DNA of 64,000 nucleotides from Paenibacillus montaniterrae. GTDB taxonomy: Bacteria > Bacillota > Bacilli > Paenibacillales > Paenibacillaceae. Below the pieces are notes generated by a model. That model was not told the origin of the DNA. It saw only the letters and a program-made list of their open reading frames with translations, and searched no databases. Both the position numbers and the translations under genes were made by a program. The stretch covers positions 434,001 through 498,000 of the forward strand of contig NZ_BOSE01000001.1 of NCBI RefSeq assembly GCF_018403185.1. The letters are read 5' to 3'. Of this stretch, positions 52,600 to 62,109 are shown in pieces (within the stretch, counting starts at the first letter, position 1; each line of letters starts with the position of its first letter).

Positions 52600-53319
52600 T
52601 CAGTCTTGGAGATTAACGTTGTGGTACACCTGCTGCACATCCTCCAAATCCTCAAGCGCATCAATCAGCTTCTCGAATTGCGCTTGCGCATCTGCCGGCA
52701 AGTCCACCTCATTATTTGGAAGCATTGTAATTTCAGCTACATTGAACTCCGTAATGCCAGCGGCTTTAAATGCGTCCTGCAAAGCTTGAAACTGGTCAGG
52801 CTCCGCGTAAACAATAACATCTTCATCCTCGACAATGATATCACGCACATCTACATCCGCTTCGATTAGCAGCTCCATTACTTCATCTTCCGTTTTACCG
52901 GATATGCCAATAACGGCTGTTTGCGTGAACATGTACGATACAGAGCCGCTTACGCCCATGCTGCCGCCATTTTTATTAAATGCGGAACGAACCTCTGGCG
53001 CAGTGCGGTTAACATTATTCGTCAGCGCATCGACAATAACCATTGAGCCGTTCGGGCCAAATCCTTCGTAGCGAAGCTCTGAATAAATTTCATCCGAGCT
53101 TCCCTTTGCTTTTTCCAAGGCGCGATCAATAATCGCTCTAGGCACATTGTACGTTTTAGCACGTTCCAGTACAACCTTCAATGCACGATTAGATTCCGGA
53201 TCTGGCTCACCTTTTTTCGCTGCAACATAAATCTCAATGCCGAATTTGGCATATACACGACTCGTATTTGCATCTTTGGATGCTTTCTTTTCTTTAATAT
53301 TATTCCATTTGCGACCCAT
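52600..53319 (-). CDS. YebC/PmpR family protein
   Basis: A 239-residue protein of the YebC/TACO1 family, with [20 protein letters not shown] and [20 protein letters not shown] at the N-terminus; this variant start is that of the B. subtilis YeeI branch rather than the AGHSKW of E. coli YebC. Family members act as DNA-binding regulators or as translation factors that relieve proline stalls. GTGGGAGC precedes the ATG. The stop codon touches a dispersed repeat array. Confidence 0.92.
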   Translation of the reverse strand: MGRKWNNIKEKKASKDANTSRVYAKFGIEIYVAAKKGEPDPESNRALKVVLERAKTYNVPRAIIDRALEKAKGSSDEIYSELRYEGFGPNGSMVIVDALTNNVNRTAPEVRSAFNKNGGSMGVSGSVSYMFTQTAVIGISGKTEDEVMELLIEADVDVRDIIVEDEDVIVYAEPDQFQALQDAFKAAGITEFNVAEITMLPNNEVDLPADAQAQFEKLIDALEDLEDVQQVYHNVNLQD

Positions 53320-53619
53320 CTTGCTCCCACTTTCTGCTTAAAATATACAATTATATTATAACACTGATTGCAGAAAGAAAAAAACATAGTACTGTATAAA
53401 ATATCGTGAAAACAAATGTTAAATTTGCATTTTTCGACGATATTTGCAGACGATCACAACTTATGCAATAATGGGCGACAACGACCTACCGTTTTACTAT
53501 TTAATATTTAAGATCATTAAGTTTACATAATAATTATTACGTATTTCTTTGTTGAAAAATAATTGTTTATTTCTGTGTTATAAGTAAATTTTTTATAAAT
53601 AGCTAATGACTTGAAATTA
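53320..53619. other. AT-rich intergenic region
   Basis: Very AT-rich, with no open frame of note and no recognisable element. It should hold the promoter of the YebC gene near its left side; TTGATAA-like and TATTAT-like words are frequent but I cannot choose one. Confidence 0.3.
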
Positions 53620-53675
53620 AAAGTGGTTGCCAGAAAGTCAGTAAATCTGACAATCTGAACAACCACTCTTTTTTT
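53620..53675. terminator. Bidirectional terminator of polysaccharide operon
   Basis: Outer arms AGTGGTTG and CAACCACT, inner GTCAG/CTGAC, followed by TTTTTTTT on the plus strand and TTTTAATTT on the minus strand. It lies 23 bases beyond the last gene of the operon. Confidence 0.75.
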
Positions 53676-53697
53676 TGTGCTATGCAATACTTCTTAT

Positions 53698-54804
53698 TTA
53701 AAGCTGTCGCAGCCGCTCCAATGTCAGATCACTGATGTTGCCTAAACGCCATAGCGCAAGCTGATGAAAGCCGCGCTGCTGGATCGCTTCTGCCCAAAAC
53801 TGCAGCGTCTCGCCATCAGCATACCATACCTCGAAGCTTTGACCGTCCTGCTTATAGGTAAAGTGCTTCGCTCCACTTTCCTCATCATGTGCAACCTTTA
53901 CGCCATGCGTAATAATGAGCTCGTCGATTTCCTGCTCTGTCAAGCTCTTAACCTTATTAGCTTGATCCCATTGAAAGCCGCCCGTTGCAATCGCTACAGC
54001 AGGCTCGCCAGGGATATGCTCCATTCTGGCTGTCAGCTTGCCGATAAAGCTCAGATTCGCTTTCGGACCTGGTCCGCTGTGAGGGCCAAACAAATTGTAT
54101 GCCATCACAACATATTGCGGCCCTTCCGGCAGCTCGAAGCTTTCAAATTTAGCCTTTGGCTCAAGCAAGATGCGAAGCTCAAGCTGCTCCTCGTGAATCC
54201 GGCGATATAGCTTGCGATAAAATTCAAGCAGCTCAGGCCACAATTGTTCATCTATATTTTCGAAGTCCATTTCCAGCCCGTCCAGCTCATGCTCTTTAAC
54301 AAGCGCAATAAATTGCTCGATATAGTCGGATTGAACCTGCTGAGAAGTGAGCATTTGCCCAACGAGCTCGCTGCTTTTTTGAACTGAGCTACCATCTGCA
54401 AGCCTCATATCGTTTACCAGTGTCAAATATAGCTTTGGCTCAAGCGCGCTTTGCTTTTTGCTTGCCCGTTGCTCATTCAGCTGAGCAATTTTCTGCTTGA
54501 TGCTTGCTACCGCCTGCTGCTGCTGATCACCCCATATGACTTGGCCCTGCTCATCAAAGTAGCCTACGAACAGCTGCAGGCTGCCCATGCCCTCAATTTG
54601 CTGCAAAGCATGCTCCTCGCCAGTTTGCCAATCCCAATCGGCGATCCAGGCTGACCAATTAAGCTCAGGGTGCTCCCCTACCGGCTTTTCATTGCTAATT
54701 CTTTTTTCGTACCAATCCTTGCCGAACATTAGCCACCAGGCTGCCGTTAGTACGAGCAGCAGCGCAACGATATTAGCGATAATTATGAACCATCTCTTTC
54801 TCAT
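53698..54804 (-). CDS. Membrane-anchored GH18-like glycosidase
   Basis: A 368-residue protein: one N-terminal transmembrane anchor (about 6-27) and an extracellular GH18-type barrel. The catalytic strand reads DGLEMDFEN (175-183) instead of DGxDxDxE: the first internal Asp is Glu, while the final Asp-x-Glu pair (Asp180, Glu182) remains, so activity is possible. GH18 enzymes cut beta-1,4 links next to N-acetyl-hexosamine. AAGGAGG lies five bases before the ATG used. It is the last gene of the polysaccharide operon and may trim or release the polymer. Confidence 0.82.
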   Translation of the reverse strand: MRKRWFIIIANIVALLLVLTAAWWLMFGKDWYEKRISNEKPVGEHPELNWSAWIADWDWQTGEEHALQQIEGMGSLQLFVGYFDEQGQVIWGDQQQQAVASIKQKIAQLNEQRASKKQSALEPKLYLTLVNDMRLADGSSVQKSSELVGQMLTSQQVQSDYIEQFIALVKEHELDGLEMDFENIDEQLWPELLEFYRKLYRRIHEEQLELRILLEPKAKFESFELPEGPQYVVMAYNLFGPHSGPGPKANLSFIGKLTARMEHIPGEPAVAIATGGFQWDQANKVKSLTEQEIDELIITHGVKVAHDEESGAKHFTYKQDGQSFEVWYADGETLQFWAEAIQQRGFHQLALWRLGNISDLTLERLRQL

Positions 54805-54838
54805 CATTGCCTCCTTATGCAACAGTTAGGCCGCAAGC

Positions 54839-56518
54839 CTAGAACGTAACAATCGCCCAATCAATCAAGCTGTTGTAAGTCGATTTGATTGTAAATACAA
54901 GCTTGTCCCAAGCCTCCAACTTATTGCTGTATACCTGCTCAGTCACCTGGCCATTGCTGTCGAGATTAGACAATGTTATCGCCTTGAACACTCCATCATA
55001 AATATGGTCGCCTTCGTCCTCCCAGCGATTTTCCTCCTGAAGCGAATATGCCTCCAGTTCCATATTCCAGTTCGTTATAGCAGGATCGATCTGCTCCTGC
55101 TCCATAACCAGTTCATTATCAATAGCAACTGTCATTTGACCATTGACCATTTGCAGCTCGACCGGAATGTCGCCCAATGCCGCATCCTTACCACGCACAC
55201 CGAGCAGACGCTCCACTTCACCATTCGCATACAACTGCTCAACATAGACATGCTCGTTCTCTACTCGAAGCTGCAGTTTGACGCTGCCGTCAGCAGCCGC
55301 TCCAAGCTTCACCAGCTGCACTCCGCTGGAATGCCCGCCAATCGTCAGCTTGAGTGAAAAATTGTCAGCATGCTTCAAATCTTTAAGCTTCATCGTCGCA
55401 GCCTCGCCAGGGCGAGTTGTTAAAGCAATTTCCTCTGGCTGAAACTCGGCCACGCCGCCGTCAATGTCCCAAGCCTCAGCTTCCTGCTCGTCGCCCAATA
55501 CAAAGCTCACATCCTCACCTATATCGAGCGAAAGCTTCATCAACAAATGATTGGTCCGCCAATATGGAGCTGGCTGCACACGAGTCAAATCGTAACGGTC
55601 TGCGCCTGCAGTGTTCAGCAGCTTTCCTTCGCGGTTGAAATGCAAATTGAACAGCTCGCGGATATTGCGATCATTTACTTCTTCAACTGCCGATTCCATT
55701 CCATTGTAAAGTGTGTCTGCATGCATAATCATATAGGTGCCCGGTACATAGCCAAGCTTGCTCGTATAGATGCGCTCCATTTCGTCATAGTCGAATTGGA
55801 TACGCTCTTGCATCTCTGTTTTCGTTTCAAGTGGAATATCGTACACATCCCGAATATAATCCATCAAATAATGCGTGTAATAGAAGGCATCCTGCTTATT
55901 GTAAAACTCCTCCTGCGTTAGCAATGGAAAATATCGCTCATCCTTGTCCAATATATTAATGTAAGCGAGACGGTAGCCATTGCTGCCCAGCTCCCAGAAG
56001 CCCTTCTTTGTCATCGACAGCAGCTCCTTAGGCTGCAAAAACTTGCCTTGCTTGCTGCCCATTTTGCTTGCATAGCTCAGCATTGTCGCCTTGTAATTGT
56101 ACTTTTCCAGCAGCTTTGTAGAGAATAACGCTGAATCATTGCGCCCATCCTCAAAGGCCAAATAAAGAGCTTTATCAGGCAATGGCGAGCCCTTTTCATA
56201 AAAATCAATAATGTCCTGCTGAGAAATCGTTTCATAACCGTGATCCTTCAACGCCTTAAGCTGCGCCCCCAGCTCTGCCTTGGCCATATGATCCGAAGTA
56301 GCAGAACGGGCTACGCCAAAGTAGGACACTGCAATAAATTGCTTCGTATTGCTCCAGGAAGCACGATCGCCTTCCTCATATTCATTAATTGTCGTCAGTG
56401 CGTTGACAATCCAGTAGCCTACCGCTATGAGAACGATAAATTGCAAAATTGTACGAATCAATTTACGCCGATTTTTGCGCTTCACGAACTTGTTAACCTT
56501 TGCTGTTCTTCTAGACAT
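54839..56518 (-). CDS. Membrane-anchored polysaccharide deacetylase-like protein, catalytic residues lost
   Basis: A 559-residue protein: basic N-terminus, one transmembrane helix (about 20-42), a NodB-like domain (about 60-330) and a beta-rich C-terminal domain (about 375-535) of jelly-roll character. The NodB motif TFDDG is AFEDG at 121-125 (catalytic base Asp to Glu), and the zinc His-x3-His motif is replaced by SNGYRLAY at 179-186. So the deacetylase site is probably inactive, and the protein may bind or guide the polymer. The start overlaps the end of the glycosyltransferase gene by eight bases. Confidence 0.78.
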   Translation of the reverse strand: MSRRTAKVNKFVKRKNRRKLIRTILQFIVLIAVGYWIVNALTTINEYEEGDRASWSNTKQFIAVSYFGVARSATSDHMAKAELGAQLKALKDHGYETISQQDIIDFYEKGSPLPDKALYLAFEDGRNDSALFSTKLLEKYNYKATMLSYASKMGSKQGKFLQPKELLSMTKKGFWELGSNGYRLAYINILDKDERYFPLLTQEEFYNKQDAFYYTHYLMDYIRDVYDIPLETKTEMQERIQFDYDEMERIYTSKLGYVPGTYMIMHADTLYNGMESAVEEVNDRNIRELFNLHFNREGKLLNTAGADRYDLTRVQPAPYWRTNHLLMKLSLDIGEDVSFVLGDEQEAEAWDIDGGVAEFQPEEIALTTRPGEAATMKLKDLKHADNFSLKLTIGGHSSGVQLVKLGAAADGSVKLQLRVENEHVYVEQLYANGEVERLLGVRGKDAALGDIPVELQMVNGQMTVAIDNELVMEQEQIDPAITNWNMELEAYSLQEENRWEDEGDHIYDGVFKAITLSNLDSNGQVTEQVYSNKLEAWDKLVFTIKSTYNSLIDWAIVTF

Positions 56519-58376
56519 TCAACTCATCACCAGCCTGTTTATTTCTAGAAAAACGATTGCGCCAGCTTGCTTTTCTTTTGGACTTTTTCTCTCTCGCTTC
56601 AATATCCTGCGGCGTTTCCCGCGTTCCCCAGGTTGATTTCCAGAAGGTTACCCAAGCGACTGGCATTTGCCATAGCAGCACTAGCTCGTAGAATAAGCAG
56701 AACACGAAGCCAAAGAACCAAAGCGAGCTTCTTTTGTAAAATAGATGTGCAAAGCTCATCAACAGCGCCATCAGCATTAAGCCCATTAAAAATGTGCCCG
56801 GGAAAATGCCATGCATGAGCGGCACATAAACAAGGTTGTATAACACGATAATAGGTGCTGCAATCGGCACGATTAGTCCTACATAGAAGAATAGTGCCAT
56901 AAACGGCTCCTTGCGCCATATAAACGAACCAGCAATAAGCGATTCGCGCAGCCATGAACGCTTCCAGCGCATTTGCTGCTTTAAGAAAACATTCATTTTC
57001 GACGGCACGATCGTTGAACAAACCGCGCTGTCCTGATAGCCTGTACGATGCGTGCGCAAAATAAGGTTGGTCATTGCGCGGTCATCGCCAAAGGTTGCCG
57101 GCTGACCAAGAAAGCTCTGATTAAGCCATGCATCCGCATGCTTTAGCACAAGCTCCTTGCGATAGCAGGCCAATGGTCCAGACAAACAGGTTACACTATC
57201 GAAGAACGATTCAGCTGCCTTCATAATACGGAACGCGATATAGTAGCGCACATTTTGCAGCTTCGTTAAGCTGTTCGTATATTTATTTTCCACATCGGTA
57301 CGTCCTGCAACTCCGCCCATTTTCGGATCGACAAACGGCTGCACCAGATGGCGAATCGCACGATGATCAAGAAAGCTGTCGGAATCAACGAATACAACCA
57401 AATCATGCTTGGCCATTTTCACACCAGCGACAAGCGCCTCACGCTTCCCGCCGTTTTGCGGCATTACATGCAGGCGCAATCTGCTGCGCGTATCAAAGCG
57501 ATCCGCCTCGCGATAAATTCGATCGATTATTTCTTCCATTCGCTCAACCGAGCGGTCTGTTGAGCGGTCATCGACAACGATAACCTGAAGCTTGTCTACT
57601 GGGTAATCCTGATTGATACAGCTTAGTATTGTTCGATGAATCCACTCTTCCTCATTAAAGCAAGGAATAATAATTGATACGCCAGGAGTAAAGTTGGGAT
57701 CAACCTTCACATCCCGATGCAGTGCTCCGAAAAAGTAACGCGTTAGCAAAAAAGTAGCGGCGATCAGGCTGTACAGGTACAGCAGCCAGTTGTATTTGAA
57801 ATAAATAATACTCTCAGCACGCATTAGCATGACAATTAACGATGCAGCAAGCAGCATCGCACTAGCCATATATACAGAATATCCCCATCTGCGACGCTTA
57901 AAATACTCAGGCAGACGCTTTTCAAAATTAAAGGCAACCTGTACCTCCTGCTCCTCAGGCAAGCGGTATTTGTGCGTAACAACACGAGCTACCTTCGCTT
58001 TCAGCTTTACAAAGCTTTCATATCCCTCTGGCATCGAGCCAGGCGGAATCTGGAATTGCAGCTCAAACTCGTCTCCAGCATTAAAGGCTATATGCTCGAC
58101 CTTGCTAAGTGGAAAGGATACTAAAATACCCGTTGCTGATATATCAACTGACTTTGCCTGAAGCTTGAGCTTCGGCTTATTCGGCTGCTTTTTCTGCTTG
58201 ACCAGTACATCAAAATCAGCAATATAGCGCACACTAAATTCGTTATCTCCGCGACGATCCTGTTGGTTGCGAATTCCTTCCGGGTCAGGAACATAAGAAA
58301 GCGTTCTGCGATCCTGGCGCCGCAATGTCAGCCTTTCCTGCGTTGAATTTGATTTTTTTCTAAATAATTTCATCAT
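56511..58376 (-). CDS. PilZ domain-fused processive family-2 glycosyltransferase
   Basis: A 621-residue membrane synthase. N-terminal PilZ-like domain (about 15-155) with DISATG at 78-83 and arginines RRQDRR at 19-24; then two helices (~167-215), and a GT2 catalytic domain with VDDRST (268-273), the DxD-like DSDS (331-334), SGPLACYRKE, GDDRAM (430-435) and QQMRWKRS (467-474), followed by several C-terminal helices. GDD plus QxxRW marks the hyaluronan-synthase/NodC class that makes and extrudes a beta-linked polymer. PilZ domains bind cyclic di-GMP, but the spacing of the arginine motif is unusual here. Start TAATG overlaps the dehydrogenase stop. Confidence 0.88.
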   Translation of the reverse strand: MMKLFRKKSNSTQERLTLRRQDRRTLSYVPDPEGIRNQQDRRGDNEFSVRYIADFDVLVKQKKQPNKPKLKLQAKSVDISATGILVSFPLSKVEHIAFNAGDEFELQFQIPPGSMPEGYESFVKLKAKVARVVTHKYRLPEEQEVQVAFNFEKRLPEYFKRRRWGYSVYMASAMLLAASLIVMLMRAESIIYFKYNWLLYLYSLIAATFLLTRYFFGALHRDVKVDPNFTPGVSIIIPCFNEEEWIHRTILSCINQDYPVDKLQVIVVDDRSTDRSVERMEEIIDRIYREADRFDTRSRLRLHVMPQNGGKREALVAGVKMAKHDLVVFVDSDSFLDHRAIRHLVQPFVDPKMGGVAGRTDVENKYTNSLTKLQNVRYYIAFRIMKAAESFFDSVTCLSGPLACYRKELVLKHADAWLNQSFLGQPATFGDDRAMTNLILRTHRTGYQDSAVCSTIVPSKMNVFLKQQMRWKRSWLRESLIAGSFIWRKEPFMALFFYVGLIVPIAAPIIVLYNLVYVPLMHGIFPGTFLMGLMLMALLMSFAHLFYKRSSLWFFGFVFCLFYELVLLWQMPVAWVTFWKSTWGTRETPQDIEAREKKSKRKASWRNRFSRNKQAGDELNV

Positions 58377-59692
58377 TACAAGCTCCAATACACTAAGCCA
58401 TTTTCTTCGACTTGAGTGCGATTAAACATGCCCTTTAAGTCAAAGAACAGCTTTTGCTGTACGTTTTTATCATACATGGCAGCATACTGCTGCAGGGAAA
58501 GACCAAGCAGATGCTTGTGAGGAACGACAATCGCAACCAGGCTGACATCCTTGATATCTTCAAGCTGACAAACTTCAACCCCGTACTCTTCGCGCACTTC
58601 TTCAGCATTGGCAACCGGATCATAGATCATCGGCTGTATGCCATAATCAACCAGCTCGCGGAACAAGTCGATAACTTTAGAATTGCGAACATCATTGCTG
58701 TTTTCCTTATAGGTTAAGCCGAGCAGCGCAACCTTTGACGGCCCGCCTGACTGCTTTGCCCGCATAAGCTGCTTGACCATTTGATTGGCAACGAAGCTTG
58801 CCATTCCTTCATTAACATGTCTGCTATTCAAAATAATTTTGGAATGATAACCTTCATCCTCTGCCTTAAACGTTAAATAGTACGGATCAATGCCGATGCA
58901 ATGCCCTCCGACTAAGCCAGGTGTAAACGGCAGGAAGTTCCATTTTGTAGCGGCAGCCTTTAATACTTCATTTGTTTCCAGCTTCATTTGCGAGAAAATC
59001 ATGGCTAACTCATTCATAAATGCGATGTTCACATCACGTTGAGCATTTTCGATTACTTTGGCCGCTTCAGCTACCCGTATGCTTGGCGCGTGGTATACGC
59101 CAGCCTTTACAACCTTGCTATACACATGAGAAATTTGCTCCAGAGCCTCATTATCAATGCCTGAAACAATTTTGACGATGTTCTCCAGCGTGTGCTCACG
59201 ATCACCAGGATTAATACGTTCAGGTGAATAGCCGATCTTGAAATCAACACCAGCGCGAAGGCCTGAGTTCTGCTCCAAAATCGGCTGGCAAATTTCTTCT
59301 GTTACGCCCGGGTATACGGTGGATTCATAGACAACGTAGTCGTCTTTCTTCAAATAGCTTCCTATTGTTGTTGAAGCTGATTTGACAAACTTCAAATCAG
59401 GCACTTTACCGTCACGAATCGGTGTCGGCACTGAAACAATGTAAAAGCTTGCTTCAGCCAGCAGCTTTTCATCAGCCGTAAACTGGACAGATGCTTGCAG
59501 TAGTCGCTCGCTACCGATATCACCCGTTAAATCATGCCCGTTTATATATTCAGCAATTTTCTTTTCATTGCGGTCATAGCCAATTACATTAAAATGCTCA
59601 GACAGTCCAACAGCTAATGGAAGCCCAACATAACCAAGACCAACAACAGCTAGCTTTGTTTCTTTATCAGTAAGTTTCTTGGATATTGTCAT
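58376..59692 (-). CDS. UDP-sugar 6-dehydrogenase, WbpO/TviB-like
   Basis: A 438-residue NAD-dependent dehydrogenase: GLGYVGLPLA (15-25) binds NAD, catalytic Lys212 in EAAKVIENAQRD and Cys265 in GGHCIGIDPYYL. The GGHCIGIDPYYL form and the ENAQRDVNIAFMNE segment are of the UDP-N-acetylhexosamine (GalNAc/GlcNAc/ManNAc) dehydrogenase group rather than UDP-glucose dehydrogenase. It would make an N-acetyl-hexosaminuronic acid donor for the synthase next to it. AAGGAG precedes the ATG; first gene of the operon, preceded by an AT-rich leader with a TATAAT but no recognised riboswitch. Confidence 0.9.
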   Translation of the reverse strand: MTISKKLTDKETKLAVVGLGYVGLPLAVGLSEHFNVIGYDRNEKKIAEYINGHDLTGDIGSERLLQASVQFTADEKLLAEASFYIVSVPTPIRDGKVPDLKFVKSASTTIGSYLKKDDYVVYESTVYPGVTEEICQPILEQNSGLRAGVDFKIGYSPERINPGDREHTLENIVKIVSGIDNEALEQISHVYSKVVKAGVYHAPSIRVAEAAKVIENAQRDVNIAFMNELAMIFSQMKLETNEVLKAAATKWNFLPFTPGLVGGHCIGIDPYYLTFKAEDEGYHSKIILNSRHVNEGMASFVANQMVKQLMRAKQSGGPSKVALLGLTYKENSNDVRNSKVIDLFRELVDYGIQPMIYDPVANAEEVREEYGVEVCQLEDIKDVSLVAIVVPHKHLLGLSLQQYAAMYDKNVQQKLFFDLKGMFNRTQVEENGLVYWSL

Positions 59693-59898
59693 ATGGTTTT
59701 CTCCTTCCGTATAGCAGATAAGTTTGTGTTCAAATATTCACTATCGAAATTATAACTCTTTATTTTGAAAAATAAATGAAAAATAATCGATATTATCATT
59801 TAATTATTAGGAAATGATTTATAATTTAGGAATATTTATGGATAATTATTTATATAATTTACATAAATGTTAATATCTATTTGATTTTAAAACAAAAA

Positions 59899-59923
59899 AG
59901 AGACGAACAATAAGTTCGTCTCT
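59899..59923 (-). terminator. Terminator of ABC-F gene
   Basis: AGAGACGAAC-AATAA-GTTCGTCTCT, perfect 10-bp arms, followed on the minus strand by TTTTTTG. It insulates the polysaccharide operon from the gene before it. Confidence 0.9.
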
Positions 59924-59945
59924 TAATATGGATAGGAAAAGCAAA

Positions 59946-61502
59946 TTAGAAAACCTTCGTTGTCCATGATTCGCAATTCCAAGTCTCTGTTACGATATCA
60001 CGATAAAATTCCGGCTCATGGGAAATAAGCAATATAGAGCCTTTATAAGCTTTCAAGGCACGTTTAAGCTCATCCTTCGCGTCTACATCAAGATGGTTAG
60101 TCGGCTCATCGAGCACTAGCACATTCGATTCGTGATTAATAATTTTGCACAAGCGCACCTTCGCTTTTTCGCCACCGCTCAGCACTTGAATTTTGCTTTC
60201 AATATGCTTGGTCGTCAAGCCGCATTTGGCAAGCGCTGCGCGCACCTCAAACTGCGTATAGGAAGGGAACTCCTGCCAAATTTCTTCAATACATGTATTG
60301 TAGTTTTCCTCTTTCGCTTCCTGTTCGAAGTAGCCTATTTGCAAATTTTCGCCGCGCTCTACCTCGCCGCTTACTGGCGGTATCAAGCCGAGAATCGACT
60401 TCAGAAGCGTAGATTTACCGATCCCGTTAGCACCCACCAGCGCAATTTTTTGACCGCGCTCCATCTTCAGATCAAGCGGACGGGAAAGCGGCTCCTGATA
60501 GCCGATTACTAGCTGCTTCGTTTCAAATATAAAGCGTCCGGCTGTCCGGCCTTCCTTGAAATTGAACTGCGGCTTTGGCTTTTCCTTAGCCAGCTCGATA
60601 ATTTCCATCTTATCAAGCTTCTTCTGCCGCGACATTGCCATATTGCGCGTTGCCACGCTTGCTTTGTTGCGCGCGACAAAATCCTTCAGCTCGGCAATTT
60701 CCTGCTGCTGACGCTTATAGGCCGCCTCAAGCTGCTGCTTTTTCATTTCATGCACCTGCAGGAAATGATCGTAATCGCCAACGTAGCGCTCCAGCTTCTG
60801 ATTTTCCATATGGTAGATCAAGTTTACAACGCTGTTCAAAAACGGGATATCATGCGAAATCAAAATAAAGGCGTTCTCGTACTCCTGCAAATAGCGCTTC
60901 AGCCACTCGATATGCTGCTCGTCCAAATAGTTGGTCGGCTCGTCTAGCAGCAAAATATCCGGCTTCTCCAGCAACAGCTTGGCCAGCAGCACCTTCGTGC
61001 GCTGTCCGCCGCTCAAGTCATTGACGTCCTTTTCCAAGCCTATATCCGTCAAGCCCAAGCCGCGCGCCGTTTCTTCGACTTTCGCATCGATCAAATAAAA
61101 ATCCTGATTAGTGAGCGTATCCTGAATGTTGCCAACCTCTTCAAGCAGTCTTTCCAGCTCCTCTGGAGAAACCTCACCCATTTTCAGGTACATATCATTC
61201 ATTTCCTGCTCTAAATCAAACAAATATTGAAATGCACCCTTCAGCACATCGCGAATCGACATTCCTTTTTGCAAAACTGCATGCTGGTCGAGATAGCCGA
61301 CGCGCATACGGCGAGACCACTCAATTTTTCCTTCATCCGGCTGCAGCTTGCCCGTAATAATATTCATAAAGGTAGATTTACCTTCACCATTCGCGCCTAT
61401 TAGCCCGATATGCTCGCCCTTAAGCAAACGGAATGACACATCACTAAAAATCGCGCGATCACCAAAGCCATGACTTAAACGTTCTACATTCAATATACTC
61501 AT
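59946..61502 (-). CDS. ABC-F ATPase of YbiT/YkpA type
   Basis: A 518-residue soluble tandem ATPase: GANGEGKST, LSGGQRTK, LLLDEPTNYLD; linker with MAMSRQKKLDKM; then GANGIGKST, LSGGEKAK, VLDEPTNHLD. This is a housekeeping ABC-F protein acting at the ribosome E-site rather than a resistance factor. AAAGGATAGGG precedes the ATG. Single-gene unit with its own terminator. Confidence 0.92.
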   Translation of the reverse strand: MSILNVERLSHGFGDRAIFSDVSFRLLKGEHIGLIGANGEGKSTFMNIITGKLQPDEGKIEWSRRMRVGYLDQHAVLQKGMSIRDVLKGAFQYLFDLEQEMNDMYLKMGEVSPEELERLLEEVGNIQDTLTNQDFYLIDAKVEETARGLGLTDIGLEKDVNDLSGGQRTKVLLAKLLLEKPDILLLDEPTNYLDEQHIEWLKRYLQEYENAFILISHDIPFLNSVVNLIYHMENQKLERYVGDYDHFLQVHEMKKQQLEAAYKRQQQEIAELKDFVARNKASVATRNMAMSRQKKLDKMEIIELAKEKPKPQFNFKEGRTAGRFIFETKQLVIGYQEPLSRPLDLKMERGQKIALVGANGIGKSTLLKSILGLIPPVSGEVERGENLQIGYFEQEAKEENYNTCIEEIWQEFPSYTQFEVRAALAKCGLTTKHIESKIQVLSGGEKAKVRLCKIINHESNVLVLDEPTNHLDVDAKDELKRALKAYKGSILLISHEPEFYRDIVTETWNCESWTTKVF

Positions 61503-61729
61503 GTAAACACCCTATCCTTTGTTCATATCTCGCTATATTATACGCGGAAGATGGCACCATACTCAACTGTTTCAAGCAAATTCATACAAAAATCGTTCGT
61601 CTATGAAACTATGAAAGCGGCATTTGTCGATAAGTATATGCTTTACATCATACAGAAAGCGACAAACTTTGTTTATAACCTTTGCTACGATAGAAGTAAT
61701 CTGAAAATATGACTTGAGGTGACCATTGG

Positions 61730-62017
61730 ATGGAATTAAGCTTGATTATGAATGAGCATTTCGAAAATGAAACGATCTGCTTCGACGGATTTGCCTTTCA
61801 AAACTGCGTGTTTACAAACTGCGTCATTTTGATTACTTGTATGGATTTCGAATTTGTTAATTGCTCTTTCTTTGGCTCGACACTGCATATCGAGCCATCG
61901 TTACCTATATTTGAAATCTCGCATCAGCTTTCGCAATCGATTTATGACGAGTCTACTCATTGCTACCGCAATGAATTTGAATATCCGAATCCACAATTGC
62001 CGCTTATGAAAGCTTAA
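61730..62017 (+). CDS. Small pentapeptide-repeat-like protein
   Basis: A 95-residue protein in which residues ~18-52 show five-residue periodicity (FDGFAFQNCVFTNCV, FEFVNCSFFGS) like a short right-handed beta-helix. TTGAGGTGA precedes the ATG. No family name can be given. It is followed by a good terminator and then a fragment of the dispersed 186-bp repeat. Confidence 0.65.
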   Translation: MELSLIMNEHFENETICFDGFAFQNCVFTNCVILITCMDFEFVNCSFFGSTLHIEPSLPIFEISHQLSQSIYDESTHCYRNEFEYPNPQLPLMKA

Positions 62018-62039
62018 GCATGAAAGCGCATAATCGCTA

Positions 62040-62107
62040 AAAAAGCCTGCCAAATGAAGGTTCCCGAATGGTGATGGGAGTCGCTCAGTTCTGGCAGGCT
62101 TTCTTTT
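62040..62107 (+). terminator. Terminator
   Basis: Arms AAAGCCTGCCA and TGGCAGGCTTT with a 39-base internal segment, followed by CTTTTA. Confidence 0.8.
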
Positions 62108-62109
62108 AT

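Noticed and set aside
59693..59898. Cyclic di-GMP riboswitch ahead of the polysaccharide operon
   Set aside because: The leader is AT-rich and lacks the conserved GEMM motifs.
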